Shown here: in pieces, positions 51,980 to 62,328 of the stretch | Position numbering within the stretch: position 1 is the stretch's first letter | Layout: each line of letters begins with the position of its first letter | The notes under the pieces: model-generated | Told to the model about the DNA's origin: nothing | The model's input: only the letters and a program-made list of their open reading frames with translations | Databases searched by the model: none | From: Alsobacter sp045348435 | GTDB lineage: Bacteria > Pseudomonadota > Alphaproteobacteria > Rhizobiales > Beijerinckiaceae | Direction of reading: 5' to 3' | Assembly: GCF_045348435.1 (NCBI RefSeq) | Contig: NZ_CP157484.1 | Coordinates: forward strand, 1,674,001 to 1,738,000 | DNA: 64,000 bases | Made by a program: the position numbers and the translations under genes

Positions 51980-53245
51980 ATGGTGTTCAAGTCGCGGGAT
52001 CGGCGTGCGCCGACCACTCTCCTTACCGCCCTGGCGCTGGCCGGGGCCGCCCTCTCGGCGCAGCCGGCCGCAGCGCAGGAGCTCAAGGCCGAGGTGATCC
52101 ACTGGTGGACCTCGGGCGGCGAGTCCGCCGCCGTGAAGGTCTTCGCCGAGCAGTTCAAGAAGGCCGGCGGAACCTGGATCGACACCGCCATTGCGGGCGG
52201 GGCCAACGCCCGCACCGCAGCCATCAACCGCACCGTCGGCGGCACGCCTCCCACCATGATGCAGTTCAACACCGGCAAGCAGTTCGACGAGCTCGTCGAG
52301 AACGACCTTCTGACCGACGTCGACGCCATCGCGACCGAGCAGAAGTGGAAGGATAAGATCCCTGGTCCGATCCTGGCCGCCACAACCCGAAACGGCAAGA
52401 TGTTCGCCGTGCCGGTGAACATCCACGGCCAGAACTGGCTGTTCTACAATACCGAGGTGCTCAGGAAGGTCGGGGCCGAAGAGCCCAAGACCTGGGACGA
52501 CATCCTCCCCATCCTCGACAAGATCAAGGCCGCGGGACTGATCCCGCTCGCCTTCAGCGGCCAGAAGACCTGGGAGCGCAACCTCTTCAACGCCGTGCTG
52601 ATCGGACAGGGCGGGCCGGACCTGTGGATGAGCGTGTACGGCAAGAAGGATGCGTCCGCCGTGAAAAGCCCGGCCTTCAAGTCCGTGGCGGAGACCTTCG
52701 GCAAGCTGCGGAACTACGTCGATCCGGGCGCGCCCGGCCGCAACTGGAACGACGCGTCCACGCTGGTGATCCAGGGCAAGGCGGGCTTCCAGGTCAACGG
52801 CGACTGGGCCAAGGGCGAGTTCATCGCCGCAGGCCAGACGGCCGGCAAGGAATATGGCTGCACCATCCTGAGCAAGGCCGGCGGCGGCTACGTGATGGGC
52901 GGCGACGTGTTCGCCTTCCCCAAGACCAAGGATCCGGTCGCCCAAAAGGCTCAGGTCGTCTTGGCCAAGATGATGCTGGAGCCCGAGACTCAGATCGCCT
53001 TCAACACCAAGAAGGGCTCGATCCCGGTCAGGACGGATGTGGACGTGAGCTCGATGGACGTCTGCGCCCAGAAGGGCGCCAAGATGGCGGCTGACAAGTC
53101 GCAGCAGGCGCCCGCCATGGAGTTGCTGACGCCCCCGTCGGTGACCGGCGCGGTCGAGGATGTGATCTCCTCCTACTGGAACACGCCAGCCCAGAGCCCG
53201 GACGTGTTCGCCGACAAGTTCGCGGCGGCCCTGAAGCAGATCTGA
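51980..53245 (+). CDS. Sugar ABC transporter binding protein (CUT1 family)
   Basis: A 421-residue periplasmic protein whose signal peptide ends PAAAQ before ELKAEVIHWWTSGGES. That segment, with GKMFAVPVNIHGQNWLFYN and TWDDILPILDKIKAAGLIPL, marks the glucose/oligosaccharide-binding branch of SBP family 1. The ATG has GGAGG nine bases upstream. It is the first gene after the LacI operator, and its ligand is the likely inducer or its precursor. The binding residues cannot be turned into a sugar identity from sequence alone. Permease genes follow after 82 bp. Confidence 0.93.
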   Translation: MVFKSRDRRAPTTLLTALALAGAALSAQPAAAQELKAEVIHWWTSGGESAAVKVFAEQFKKAGGTWIDTAIAGGANARTAAINRTVGGTPPTMMQFNTGKQFDELVENDLLTDVDAIATEQKWKDKIPGPILAATTRNGKMFAVPVNIHGQNWLFYNTEVLRKVGAEEPKTWDDILPILDKIKAAGLIPLAFSGQKTWERNLFNAVLIGQGGPDLWMSVYGKKDASAVKSPAFKSVAETFGKLRNYVDPGAPGRNWNDASTLVIQGKAGFQVNGDWAKGEFIAAGQTAGKEYGCTILSKAGGGYVMGGDVFAFPKTKDPVAQKAQVVLAKMMLEPETQIAFNTKKGSIPVRTDVDVSSMDVCAQKGAKMAADKSQQAPAMELLTPPSVTGAVEDVISSYWNTPAQSPDVFADKFAAALKQI

Positions 53246-53327
53246 TCTGCCGCACCCCGGCCCGCCATCCGGGCGGGCCGGACCCCTGTCGTTCGCTCCA
53301 GGCGCCCGGCGCCGTGGAAGGACCGCC

Positions 53328-54221
53328 ATGCGCGTGATCAGGCCTCGCCTCGCGTCCCGCTTTGCCGCCCTGCTGGGGCTGACCCCCGCGCTGGCGATCC
53401 TGCTCGTCGTCTATGTGGGCTGTACGGCCTGGACGATCTGGATCTCCATGACGTCGTCCCGGATGCTGCCGAGCTCCAACTTCGTGGGGCTGCGCCAATA
53501 CGAGGCGCTGTTCGCCAATGAGCGCTGGCAGGTTTCGGTCGGCAATCTGGCGGTGTTCGGCGTGTTGTTCATGCTCGCCAGCATCGCTCTCGGGTTCCTG
53601 CTCGCGGTGGCGATCGATCAGCGCGTCCGGGGCGAGAACCTGCTGCGCTCCATCTTCCTCTACCCGTTCTCGATGTCCTTCATCGTCACCGGCCTTGTCT
53701 GGCAGTGGCTGCTGAACCCCACCTTCGGCATCGAGAAGATGGGCCGCGATCTGGGCTTCGCCGACTTCCGCTTCGACTGGATCGTGCGCCAGGACATGGT
53801 GATCTACACGCTCGTCTTCGCGGCCGTGTGGCACGCCGCCGGGCTCGTCATGGCGATCATGCTGGCGGGCCTGCGCGGCATCGACGAGGACATCTGGAAG
53901 GCCGCCCGCATCGACGGCCTGCCGCCCTGGCGGGTTTATCTCTCGGTCGTCATCCCGATGCTGGGCGCGAGCTTCGCCACCGCCTCCGTGCTGCTCGCCA
54001 CCAGCGTGGTGCGGCTCTACGACCTCTCGGTCGCGATGACCAATGGCGGGCCGGGAGTCGCGTCCGAGGTGCCGGCCAAGTTCGTGATGGACCACCTGTT
54101 CGAGCGGGGCAATCTTGGCCTCGCGACAGCTGCCGCCACCTCCATGCTGATCACAGTCGCGGCAGTGGTCGGGCCCTGGCTTTACTGGCAGAGCCGCCGG
54201 ACGGGGAGGGCGCACGCATGA
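53328..54221 (+). CDS. Sugar ABC transporter permease, MalF/UgpA-like
   Basis: A 297-residue inner-membrane permease with about six helices. It starts RFAALLGLTPALAILLVVYV, has LLRSIFLYPFSMSFIVTGLVWQW, and the EAA loop EDIWKAARIDGLPPWRVYLSVVIP ahead of TSVVRLYDLSVAMTNGGPG, all CUT1 features. Its stop overlaps the next permease start (ATGA). It forms the sugar channel with that partner. Confidence 0.93.
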   Translation: MRVIRPRLASRFAALLGLTPALAILLVVYVGCTAWTIWISMTSSRMLPSSNFVGLRQYEALFANERWQVSVGNLAVFGVLFMLASIALGFLLAVAIDQRVRGENLLRSIFLYPFSMSFIVTGLVWQWLLNPTFGIEKMGRDLGFADFRFDWIVRQDMVIYTLVFAAVWHAAGLVMAIMLAGLRGIDEDIWKAARIDGLPPWRVYLSVVIPMLGASFATASVLLATSVVRLYDLSVAMTNGGPGVASEVPAKFVMDHLFERGNLGLATAAATSMLITVAAVVGPWLYWQSRRTGRAHA

Positions 54222-55156
54222 CCGCGCCCGCCGAAAGCATGCAGCCGGCCTGGCCAAATCCGCCCGCCGCCCCGCGAGCCCTGGAGCCCAGCGGCGCCCG
54301 CCCGAGGCGGCTCACCCCCGCCCGGGTCGGCCTTTACGCCTTCCTGGCGATCACGGCTCTGTTCTTCCTGACGCCGCTCTACGTGATGGTGGTCACGTCG
54401 CTCAAGGACATGGGCGAGATCCGTTCCGGCGCGATCCTCTCCCTGCCGCACGCGCCCACCATCGAGCCGTGGATCAAGGCCTGGTCGTCCGCCTGCACGG
54501 GCCTCAGCTGCAACGGCATCAGCGTCGGCTTCTTCAACTCGGTGGCGATCCTGGTGCCGTCCGTGATCGCCTCCATCGCGGTGGGAGCGCTCACCGGCTA
54601 CGCGCTGTCCTTCTGGCGCGTGAAGGGCGCGGGCGTCCTGTTCGGCGCGCTGATGATCGTGGCCTTCGTGCCCTACCAGATCTTCATCTATCCGCTGGTG
54701 CGCGTCTTCGCCTTCGTCGGCATCAACAACTCGATCCCCGGCATCGTCGTGATTCACACCATCTTCGGCCTGCCGACGATGACGCTGCTGTTTCGCAACT
54801 ACTTCGTCTCGCTGCCGATCGAGCTGTTCAAGGCGGCGCGGGTCGACGGCGCAGGCTTCTTCCGCATCTTCTGGTCGGTGATGCTGCCCATGGCGACGCC
54901 GATGCTCATCGTCGCCGTGATCCTGCAGGTCACCGGCATCTGGAACGACTTCATCCTCGGGCTGGTGTTCGCCGGGCGCGAGAACCTGCCGATGACGGTG
55001 CAGCTCAACAACATCGTCAATTCGACCCAGGGCGAGCGGGCCTACAACGTCGACATGGCCGCCACCATCCTGACCGCGCTGGTGCCCCTCGTCGTCTATT
55101 TCGCGTCCGGACGCTGGTTCGTCCGCGGCATCGCCTCCGGCGCGGTGAAAGGCTGA
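54218..55156 (+). CDS. Sugar ABC transporter permease, MalG/UgpE-like
   Basis: A 312-residue permease with a proline-rich cytoplasmic N-terminus of about 35 residues, then LYAFLAITALFFLTPLYVMVVTSLK. It has IVAFVPYQIFIYPLV, the EAA loop ELFKAARVDGAGFFRIFWSVMLP and ILQVTGIWNDFILGLVF, typical of MalG-like subunits. The ATG overlaps the preceding stop. The ATPase gene starts 2 bp after its end. Confidence 0.93.
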   Translation: MTAPAESMQPAWPNPPAAPRALEPSGARPRRLTPARVGLYAFLAITALFFLTPLYVMVVTSLKDMGEIRSGAILSLPHAPTIEPWIKAWSSACTGLSCNGISVGFFNSVAILVPSVIASIAVGALTGYALSFWRVKGAGVLFGALMIVAFVPYQIFIYPLVRVFAFVGINNSIPGIVVIHTIFGLPTMTLLFRNYFVSLPIELFKAARVDGAGFFRIFWSVMLPMATPMLIVAVILQVTGIWNDFILGLVFAGRENLPMTVQLNNIVNSTQGERAYNVDMAATILTALVPLVVYFASGRWFVRGIASGAVKG

Positions 55157-55158
55157 CC

Positions 55159-56235
<1,077 letters not shown>

Positions 56236-56258
56236 TCCGACCTGAAAGGACTCCCCTG

Positions 56259-57017
56259 ATGACGCCCCTCGACGGCCTTTCCTTCCAGCTCTACTCGGCC
56301 CGCATGGTGGAGCCGCTCGAAGCCCAGTTCGAACTGCTCGCTGGCCTCGGCTATCGCAAGGTCGAGCCCTATGGCGGCCTGCTTGGCGACCCCGACAGGC
56401 TGAAGCGCCAGCTCGACGAGCACGGCATGAAGGCGCCGAGCTGCCACGTCGGCATGGACCGCCTGCGCGCCGACCCTGTCGCGACCGTGAAGCTCTGCCG
56501 CGGGCTTGGCATCGAGACCATCTACGCTCCCGCGCCGCCCCCCGGCGAGCGCGACGGCGGCGAGGCGGAGTGGACCGCGCTCGGGCGCGAACTGAACCGG
56601 ATCGGAAAGGCGGTGACCGGCGAGGGCCTGCGCTTTGGCTGGCACAATCACCACTTCGAGTACGGCAAGGCGGCCGATGGCCGCTTCTTCCTCCACGTCC
56701 TGCTCGAGGAAGCGCCCGAGATGCTGTGGGAGGCCGATCTCGCCTGGATCGTGCGCGGCGGAGCCGATCCCATCGCCGAGGTGAAGCGCTACGCCGGCCG
56801 CGTCGAGGCCGTGCACGTCAAGGACATCGCCCCGCAGGGCGAATGCGTCGACGAGGACGGCTGGGCCGATCCTGGCCACGGCGTCCTCGACTGGGGCGCG
56901 ATCGTGCCCGCCTTGCAGGAGGTCGGCGTCAAGCTCTTCGTCGCCGAGCACGACAAGCCCAACGACGTCGCCCGGTTCGCTCGCCGGGCGATGACCACCG
57001 TCGCATCCTGGCGCTGA
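56259..57017 (+). CDS. Sugar phosphate isomerase/epimerase-fold protein (AP endonuclease family 2)
   Basis: A 252-residue TIM-barrel protein of the xylose-isomerase-like group. It opens SFQLYSARMVEPLEAQFELL, has GYRKVEPYGGLL, the metal-site segment FGWHNHHFEYGK, WEADLAWIVRGGADP, EAVHVKDIAP and DWGAIVPALQEVGVKLFVAEHD. His, Glu and Asp metal ligands of the fold are present. In 3-keto-glycoside and C-glycoside pathways, relatives split or epimerise oxidised sugars rather than sugar phosphates. It lies 23 bp after the ATPase gene and 11 bp before an oxidoreductase gene, which suggests such a cooperation. Confidence 0.88.
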   Translation: MTPLDGLSFQLYSARMVEPLEAQFELLAGLGYRKVEPYGGLLGDPDRLKRQLDEHGMKAPSCHVGMDRLRADPVATVKLCRGLGIETIYAPAPPPGERDGGEAEWTALGRELNRIGKAVTGEGLRFGWHNHHFEYGKAADGRFFLHVLLEEAPEMLWEADLAWIVRGGADPIAEVKRYAGRVEAVHVKDIAPQGECVDEDGWADPGHGVLDWGAIVPALQEVGVKLFVAEHDKPNDVARFARRAMTTVASWR

Positions 57018-57028
57018 GGAGAAAACCC

Positions 57029-58189
57029 ATGCGGGAGCTTGGTGTCGGCGTCGTCGGCTGCGGCGTCATCTCGACCATCTACATGCAGAACATGCCCTCG
57101 TTCCGGGGCGTGCGGCTCGTCGCCTGCGCCGATCTCGCGCCGGAGCTGGCCCGCTCGCAGGCGGAAAAGTTTGGCGCCCGGGCGCTCACGATCGACGCGC
57201 TGATGCGCGACCCGGAAGTGGACGTGGTCCTCAATCTCACCCCGCCCAACGCCCATTTCGCGGTGAGCCACGCGGCGCTGACGGCCGGCAAGCACGTCTT
57301 TACCGAGAAGCCGCTCTGCGTCTCGGCCGAGGATGGCCGGAACCTGCTGCGCGAGGCCGACGGACGGGGCCTCAAGCTCGGCTGCGCGCCCGACACGTTT
57401 CTGGGCGCCGGCGGCCGGCTGGCGCGCGAAACGGTTGACAGCGGTCAGATCGGCCGCGTCCTCGCGGGCTCATGTTTCCTGATGTCCCACGGCATGGAGC
57501 ACTGGCATCCGAACCCCGAGTTCTTCTTCAAGCCCGGCGGCGGGCCGATCCTCGACATCGGGCCTTACTACCTCGGCGCGCTGTGCAATCTGCTCGGTCC
57601 GGTCGCCAGCGTGCAGGCGCTGTCCTCCACCGGCTTCGCCGAGCGCGTCGTCTCGGCCGAAGGGCCGCGCAAAGGCGACCGCATCACGGTTGAAACACCC
57701 ACCACGGTGATGGCGCTCCTGCGTTTCGTGGGGGGCGCCGACCTCGTCTTTTCCATGAGCTGGGACGTTTGGAAGCACGGCCACCCGCCCATCGAACTCT
57801 ACGGCACGGAGGGCTCGTTCCGTGCGCCGGACCCGAACTTCTTCGGCGGCGTCGTCGAGGTGACGGCGCGCGGCGAGGATTGGCAGGTGCTGGATTCCTC
57901 GTCGCGGCTCTACGGCAAGCCGAACTGGCGCTCGCCCAACTGGGCGCCGAACTTGCCGGACCGCGCCAATTACCGCTGCCTCGGGCTCGCCGACCTCGCC
58001 AGCGCGGTGCTGCATGGAACGCCGCACCGCTCGTCCGGCGCCTTCGCGTCGCATGTGCTGGACGTTATGCACGCGATCCTGCAAGCCGGCGAGGGCGGCG
58101 GGGCGATCCGCATCGAGTCGCGCGTGGAGCGGCCGGCGCCGCTCTCCGACGAAGAGGCGGCGTCCTATTGGCGCGGCCAAGCGGCCTGA
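57029..58189 (+). CDS. Gfo/Idh/MocA family oxidoreductase (first)
   Basis: A 386-residue NAD(P)-dependent sugar dehydrogenase. The Rossmann fold starts GVGVVGCGVISTIYMQN; the family motif EKP is in GKHVFTEKPLCVSAEDG. The catalytic region is PGGGPILDIGPYYLGALCNLLG, where the Asp and Tyr replace the usual D-x-G-x-H pattern as in a distinct subgroup. Strong GAGGAG precedes the ATG. It may oxidise the imported glycoside, for example at C3, giving a product for the adjacent isomerase-fold proteins. The second family member at 59265 is only distantly similar, so they are not simple duplicates. Confidence 0.9.
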   Translation: MRELGVGVVGCGVISTIYMQNMPSFRGVRLVACADLAPELARSQAEKFGARALTIDALMRDPEVDVVLNLTPPNAHFAVSHAALTAGKHVFTEKPLCVSAEDGRNLLREADGRGLKLGCAPDTFLGAGGRLARETVDSGQIGRVLAGSCFLMSHGMEHWHPNPEFFFKPGGGPILDIGPYYLGALCNLLGPVASVQALSSTGFAERVVSAEGPRKGDRITVETPTTVMALLRFVGGADLVFSMSWDVWKHGHPPIELYGTEGSFRAPDPNFFGGVVEVTARGEDWQVLDSSSRLYGKPNWRSPNWAPNLPDRANYRCLGLADLASAVLHGTPHRSSGAFASHVLDVMHAILQAGEGGGAIRIESRVERPAPLSDEEAASYWRGQAA

Positions 58190-58200
58190 GGGGAACAGCC

Positions 58201-59265
58201 ATGCCAGCCACCATGAAAGGGCCCGCGATCTTCCTGGCCCAATTCGCCGGCGACGCCGCGCCCTTCAACAGTTTCGACGCCATCTGCGGCTGGGCCGCGG
58301 GTCTCGGCTACAAGGGCGTGCAGGTCCCGACCTTCGATCCGCGCATGATCGACCTCGACAAGGCGGCCGAGTCGCAGACCTATTGCGACGAGATCGCCGG
58401 CGTGGCGGCTAGCCACGGCCTGGCGATCACGGAGCTGTCGACGCATTTGCAGGGCCAGCTCGTGGCCGTGCACCCGGCCTATGACGAAGCCTTCGACGCC
58501 TTCGCGCCCGCGGCGCTGCACGGCAAGCCGCAGGCCCGGCAGGAATGGGCGGTGGACCAGATGCTCAAGGCCGCCATGGCGTCCCGGCGCCTCGGCCTGA
58601 CCGGCAGCGTCAGCTTCACGGGCGCGCTGGCCTGGCCGTTCCTGTATCCCTGGCCGCAGCGGCCGCCGGGGATGATCGAGACCGCCTTTACGGAGCTGGG
58701 ACGGCGCTGGACGCCGATCCTGGACGCTTACGAGGAAGCGGGCGTGGACCTCTGCTACGAGATCCACCCCGGCGAGGATGTATTCGATGGCGCGACCTTC
58801 GAGATGTTCCTGGAGGCGACCGGAAACCATCCGCGCTGCGCCATCAACTACGATCCCTCGCATTTCCTGCTGCAGCAGCTGGATTACCTCGCCTTCATCG
58901 ACATCTACGCGGATCGCATCCGCGCCTTCCACGTCAAGGACGCCGAATTCAACGCCTCGGGCCGGCAGGGCGTCTATTCGGGCTTCCAGCCCTGGCTGGA
59001 TCGCGCCGGGCGCTTCCGCTCGCTGGGCGACGGGCAGGTCGACTTCAAGGCGATCTTCTCGCGCCTCGCAGCCATCGGCTACGATCGCTGGGCCGTGCTG
59101 GAATGGGAGTGCTGCCTCAAGAACGCCGAGGATGGCGCCCGGGAAGGCGCGGCCTTTATCCGCGACCACATCATCCGGGCCACCGACAAGGCCTTCGACG
59201 ATTTCGCCGGCGGCGCGACCGATCCCGCGCAGGCGCGGCGCATGCTCGGGCTGGGGAGGGAGTGA
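58201..59265 (+). CDS. Sugar phosphate isomerase/epimerase-fold protein (second)
   Basis: A 354-residue TIM-barrel protein, about 100 residues longer than the first. It has GLGYKGVQVPTFDPRM, ITELSTHLQGQLVAVHPAYD, SFTGALAWPFLYPWPQRP, the metal-site segment DLCYEIHPGEDVFDG, CAINYDPSHFLLQQ, IRAFHVKDAEF and AVLEWECCLKNAEDG. The Glu, Asp-His and His/Glu ligands of the xylose-isomerase-like site are all visible. Such proteins are usually encoded beside Gfo/Idh/MocA enzymes. GAGGGG precedes the ATG; its stop overlaps the next start by one base (TGATG). Confidence 0.9.
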   Translation: MPATMKGPAIFLAQFAGDAAPFNSFDAICGWAAGLGYKGVQVPTFDPRMIDLDKAAESQTYCDEIAGVAASHGLAITELSTHLQGQLVAVHPAYDEAFDAFAPAALHGKPQARQEWAVDQMLKAAMASRRLGLTGSVSFTGALAWPFLYPWPQRPPGMIETAFTELGRRWTPILDAYEEAGVDLCYEIHPGEDVFDGATFEMFLEATGNHPRCAINYDPSHFLLQQLDYLAFIDIYADRIRAFHVKDAEFNASGRQGVYSGFQPWLDRAGRFRSLGDGQVDFKAIFSRLAAIGYDRWAVLEWECCLKNAEDGAREGAAFIRDHIIRATDKAFDDFAGGATDPAQARRMLGLGRE

Positions 59266-60416
59266 TGGCCAGTCACCGCATCCGCCTCGGCATGGTGGGC
59301 GGCGGGGAGGGAGCCTTCATCGGCGCCGTCCACCGCATCGCGGCCCGCCTCGACGATCGCTACGAGCTTGTCGCCGGCGCGCTCTCGTCCACGCCTGACA
59401 GGGCGGTGCGCTCTGCCCAGGCGCTGGGCCTGGCGCCGGACCGCTCCTACCCGGACTTCGCCGCGATGGCGCGCGCCGAGGCGGCGCGGCCGGACGGGAT
59501 CGAGGCCGTCGCCGTCGTGACGCCCAACCACATGCACGCGCCGGCCGCCGAGGCGTTCCTGGACGCCGGGGTTCACGTGATCTGCGACAAGCCACTCACC
59601 GCCACCCTGGAGGAAGCGCGCCGCCTGCGCGCCAAGGCCAATGCCAGTGGCCGTGTTTTCGCGGTGACCTACAACTACACCGGCCACCCGTTGGTGCGGC
59701 ACGCCCGCCGGATGATCCGCGACGGCGAACTCGGCGCGATCCGGGTGATCCAGGTCGAGTACCCGCAGGAGTGGCTCTCCACCCCGCTGGAGCAGACCGG
59801 CCAGAAGCAGGCCGATTGGCGCACCGATCCGGCCCGCTCGGGCGCGGGCGGCTGCATCGGCGACATCGGGACCCACGCCTACCAGCTCGCCCATTTCGTC
59901 AGCGGGCTCGCGCCCGCGCAGGTGCTCGCTGAAGTGACCACCTTCGTGCCGGGCCGGCGATTGGACGACAACGTCCAGGTGCTGTTGCGCTACGCCGAGG
60001 GCGCCCGGGGAACGATCTGGGCCAGCCAAGTGGCGCCTGGCAACGACAACGGCCTGCGGCTGCGCATCTTCGGCGAAAAGGGCGGGATCGACTGGCGCCA
60101 GGACCAGCCCAACGTTCTGACCTGGTCGCCCTTGGGCGAAGCGCCGCGCCTCATCGGGCGCGGGACGGCGGCCATGAACGTCGACGGCCAGCGCGTCAAC
60201 CGCATCCCGGCCGGCCACCCGGAAGGTTATCTGGAAGCTTTCGCCACGCTTTATTCGGAAGTCGCCGACGCCATCCTGGCGCGCCGCGCGGGGACGGCGC
60301 TCGACCCCGCCGTCACCTTTCCGACGATTGAGGATGGCTTTGCAGGGGTGGCGTTCGTCGACGCGGCGCTGCGCTCCGCCGCGGCCGGCGGAGCATGGGT
60401 GGAGGCCGAGCGCTGA
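59265..60416 (+). CDS. Gfo/Idh/MocA family oxidoreductase (second)
   Basis: A 383-residue NAD(P)-dependent dehydrogenase. The Rossmann motif is GMVGGGEGAFIGAVHRIAAR, the EKP-type motif appears as CDKPLTATLEEA, with DKP in place of EKP. AVTYNYTGHPLVRHARRMI and the catalytic GGCIGDIGTHAYQLAHFVSG keep the D-x-G-x-H arrangement. It is the last gene of the operon. Close relatives next to isomerase-fold genes act on inositols, levoglucosan or 3-keto sugars; this one cannot be assigned. A hairpin lies 34 bp past its stop. Confidence 0.9.
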   Translation: MASHRIRLGMVGGGEGAFIGAVHRIAARLDDRYELVAGALSSTPDRAVRSAQALGLAPDRSYPDFAAMARAEAARPDGIEAVAVVTPNHMHAPAAEAFLDAGVHVICDKPLTATLEEARRLRAKANASGRVFAVTYNYTGHPLVRHARRMIRDGELGAIRVIQVEYPQEWLSTPLEQTGQKQADWRTDPARSGAGGCIGDIGTHAYQLAHFVSGLAPAQVLAEVTTFVPGRRLDDNVQVLLRYAEGARGTIWASQVAPGNDNGLRLRIFGEKGGIDWRQDQPNVLTWSPLGEAPRLIGRGTAAMNVDGQRVNRIPAGHPEGYLEAFATLYSEVADAILARRAGTALDPAVTFPTIEDGFAGVAFVDAALRSAAAGGAWVEAER

Positions 60417-60450
60417 GACGGTGCTCCGGCGCCCGTGCGCGCTGACCTGC

Positions 60451-60467
60451 GACGCCCCTGTGGCGTC
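60451..60467 (+). other. Hairpin after the sugar operon
   Basis: GACGCC, a 5-nt loop and GGCGTC, extended by CTG/CAG across a one-base bulge, lie 34 bp past the last stop. With no U-run it is only a weak terminator candidate. Confidence 0.35.
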
Positions 60468-60542
60468 CAGACGGCGTCGGGCCGTCCCCGTCGCTCGTGG
60501 TAGGCTTGGCGATCGCGATCCTTGTAGAGGGCGGACGATCTG

Positions 60543-61790
60543 ATGGCGCTGGTTCGGGACGCGCGACGCGAGGACCATAAGCCGGTCCGGCCCTCGCCGC
60601 CGTCGCGCGTTCCGGTGCGCCTCTACGCTGCGCGAGCCGTCCGTGATTTCGGCGACGGCTTCGTGGCCGTGCTGTTGCCCGTGTACCTGACCGTGTGGGG
60701 GCTTGGGGCGCTGGAGATCGGCGTCGTGGCCACGGCGGCGTTGCTGGGGTCGGCGGCGACGACCCTGGCCATCGGCTGGCTCGGCGGGCGGCGCGACCAG
60801 CGCGCGCTCCTGATCATGGCTTCCGCCCTGATGGGGGCCACGGGCCTCGCCTTCATGGGGGCCGACTCCTTCCCGGTGTTCCTGGTCATCGCCTTCGCGG
60901 GCACGGCCAACCCGTCCGCCGGCAGCGTCAGCATCTTCGTTCCGCTGGAGCACGCCGCTTTGTCCCACGCGGTGCAGGACGACGAGCGCACGGCCGCGTT
61001 CGCGCATTATAGCCTCGTGGGCGCGCTCGCCGGCGCGCTGGGCGGCTTCGCCGCCGCCGCCCCCGACGCGATGGCGTCGTGGGGCGTCTCGACCCTGACG
61101 GCGCTCAAGGCCATGTTCTTCGCCTATGCGGGGCTGGGTCTTGTCGCCGCCCTGATCTATCGTGGGATTCCCGCCGCTGCGGCGGGCGAGCCGCGCAAGG
61201 TCAGCGCTCCCCTTGGCCCCTCGAAGGGCGTCGTCTATCGGCTGGCCGCCGTGTTTTGCATCGATTCCTTCGCCGGCGGCTTCGCAGTGCAGTCGTTGCT
61301 GGCGCTGTGGCTGTTCAACCGCTTTGGGCTGTCGCTCTCGCAGGCCGGGTTCTTCTTCCTGTGGTCGGGCGTGCTGGCGGCCTTTTCCTTCCCGGTGGCG
61401 TCCTGGCTTGCGGGCCGGGTCGGGCTCGTCAACACGATGGTGTTCACCCACATCCCGTCGAGCCTGTGCCTGATTGGGGCGGCGCTCTCGCCCAACCTAG
61501 ACCTCGCGCTGGCGCTCTTGCTGGTGCGCTCGGCCTTGTCGCAGATGGACGTGCCGACCCGCTCCTCCTATGTGATGGCCGTCGTCACGCCGCCCGAGCG
61601 CGCGGCGGCGGCAAGCGTCACCTCCGTTCCGCGCAGCCTCGCCTCAGCCGCCAGCCCGGCGCTCGCCGGGGCTCTTTACGCGGCCGGCTACGAGGCCTGG
61701 CCTTTCGTGATCTGCGGGAGTTTGAAGATCGCCTACGACCTTCTTCTGCTGTGGATGTTCCGCCATGTGCGCCCGCCGGAAGAGGCGTGA
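60543..61790 (+). CDS. MFS transporter (12-helix type)
   Basis: A 415-residue inner-membrane carrier. A 30-residue cytoplasmic lead is followed by AARAVRDFGDGFVAVLLPVY in helix 1. Motif A appears in reduced form as IGWLGGRRDQRALLI, and helix 4-5 has FAGTANPSAGSVSIFVPLEH. The second half has SFAGGFAVQSLLALWLFNRF and RSSYVMAVVTPPERAAAASV, which recalls motif A-like loops of drug/sugar exporters. About 12 helices. It lies 126 bp after the sugar operon and could belong to it, but a separate promoter is as likely. The substrate is unknown. Confidence 0.88.
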   Translation: MALVRDARREDHKPVRPSPPSRVPVRLYAARAVRDFGDGFVAVLLPVYLTVWGLGALEIGVVATAALLGSAATTLAIGWLGGRRDQRALLIMASALMGATGLAFMGADSFPVFLVIAFAGTANPSAGSVSIFVPLEHAALSHAVQDDERTAAFAHYSLVGALAGALGGFAAAAPDAMASWGVSTLTALKAMFFAYAGLGLVAALIYRGIPAAAAGEPRKVSAPLGPSKGVVYRLAAVFCIDSFAGGFAVQSLLALWLFNRFGLSLSQAGFFFLWSGVLAAFSFPVASWLAGRVGLVNTMVFTHIPSSLCLIGAALSPNLDLALALLLVRSALSQMDVPTRSSYVMAVVTPPERAAAASVTSVPRSLASAASPALAGALYAAGYEAWPFVICGSLKIAYDLLLLWMFRHVRPPEEA

Positions 61791-61814
61791 AGGGCGCGGG
61801 GGGCTGAGCGGCAG

Positions 61815-62066
61815 CTATCTCCGGAGTTCACGCGGCCCCCGCATGCGGGCGGCGGAACCGTCAGCTCCAGGCGAGCGCCGGCCGCCGCCGCCATACTGCG
61901 ATGGCCTCCCAGACGGGGGAGGGGATTGCGCCCACTCTCGATGGCCGTAGGAGCTCATGAACGCGCCTCCGGCGCTCGGCGTGCTCGCAGGTTCCGAGTG
62001 GGCGATCGAACCGGTCCAGAGCATGGCCCCGCCAAGAACGAGAAGGCGCAAGGTGCGTCTGCGCAT
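61815..62066 (-). CDS. Possible small secreted protein (83 residues)
   Basis: On the minus strand an ATG at 62066 preceded by GGAGGGAC begins MRRRTLRLLVLGGAMLWTGS, a good signal peptide with a likely cut after IAHS or nearby. The mature part is about 60 residues, rich in Gly, Ser, Pro and Arg, probably disordered. I recognise no family. The composition is close to that of random frames in this GC-rich DNA, so the ribosome-binding site and signal peptide are the main support. The rest of the 538-bp interval between the MFS gene and the gene at 62329 shows nothing else. Confidence 0.4.
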   Translation of the reverse strand: MRRRTLRLLVLGGAMLWTGSIAHSEPASTPSAGGAFMSSYGHREWAQSPPPSGRPSQYGGGGRRSPGADGSAARMRGPRELRR

Positions 62067-62328
62067 GCGGCAGTCCCTCCAATCGCGACGCGTCGGTCCA
62101 AGGCGATCGCGCGCCGGTAACGTCAACGTTTCGGCGGCCCTCGATGGATCATGCCCATCTCCGACGAGCCTGCTGCGCGGCGCCCGCGCCCCGGAAGGGA
62201 ACCAGGAATACTAGGCTGATGGGCGACGTGGGGCGCCAGTATCTTACTGTAACTAACCTGCGCCGGGGCGACGGGGGTGGTAGCAGGAGGCACGCCAGCG
62301 CTGCGGCCTCGGGACCAATGCGGCCGTC

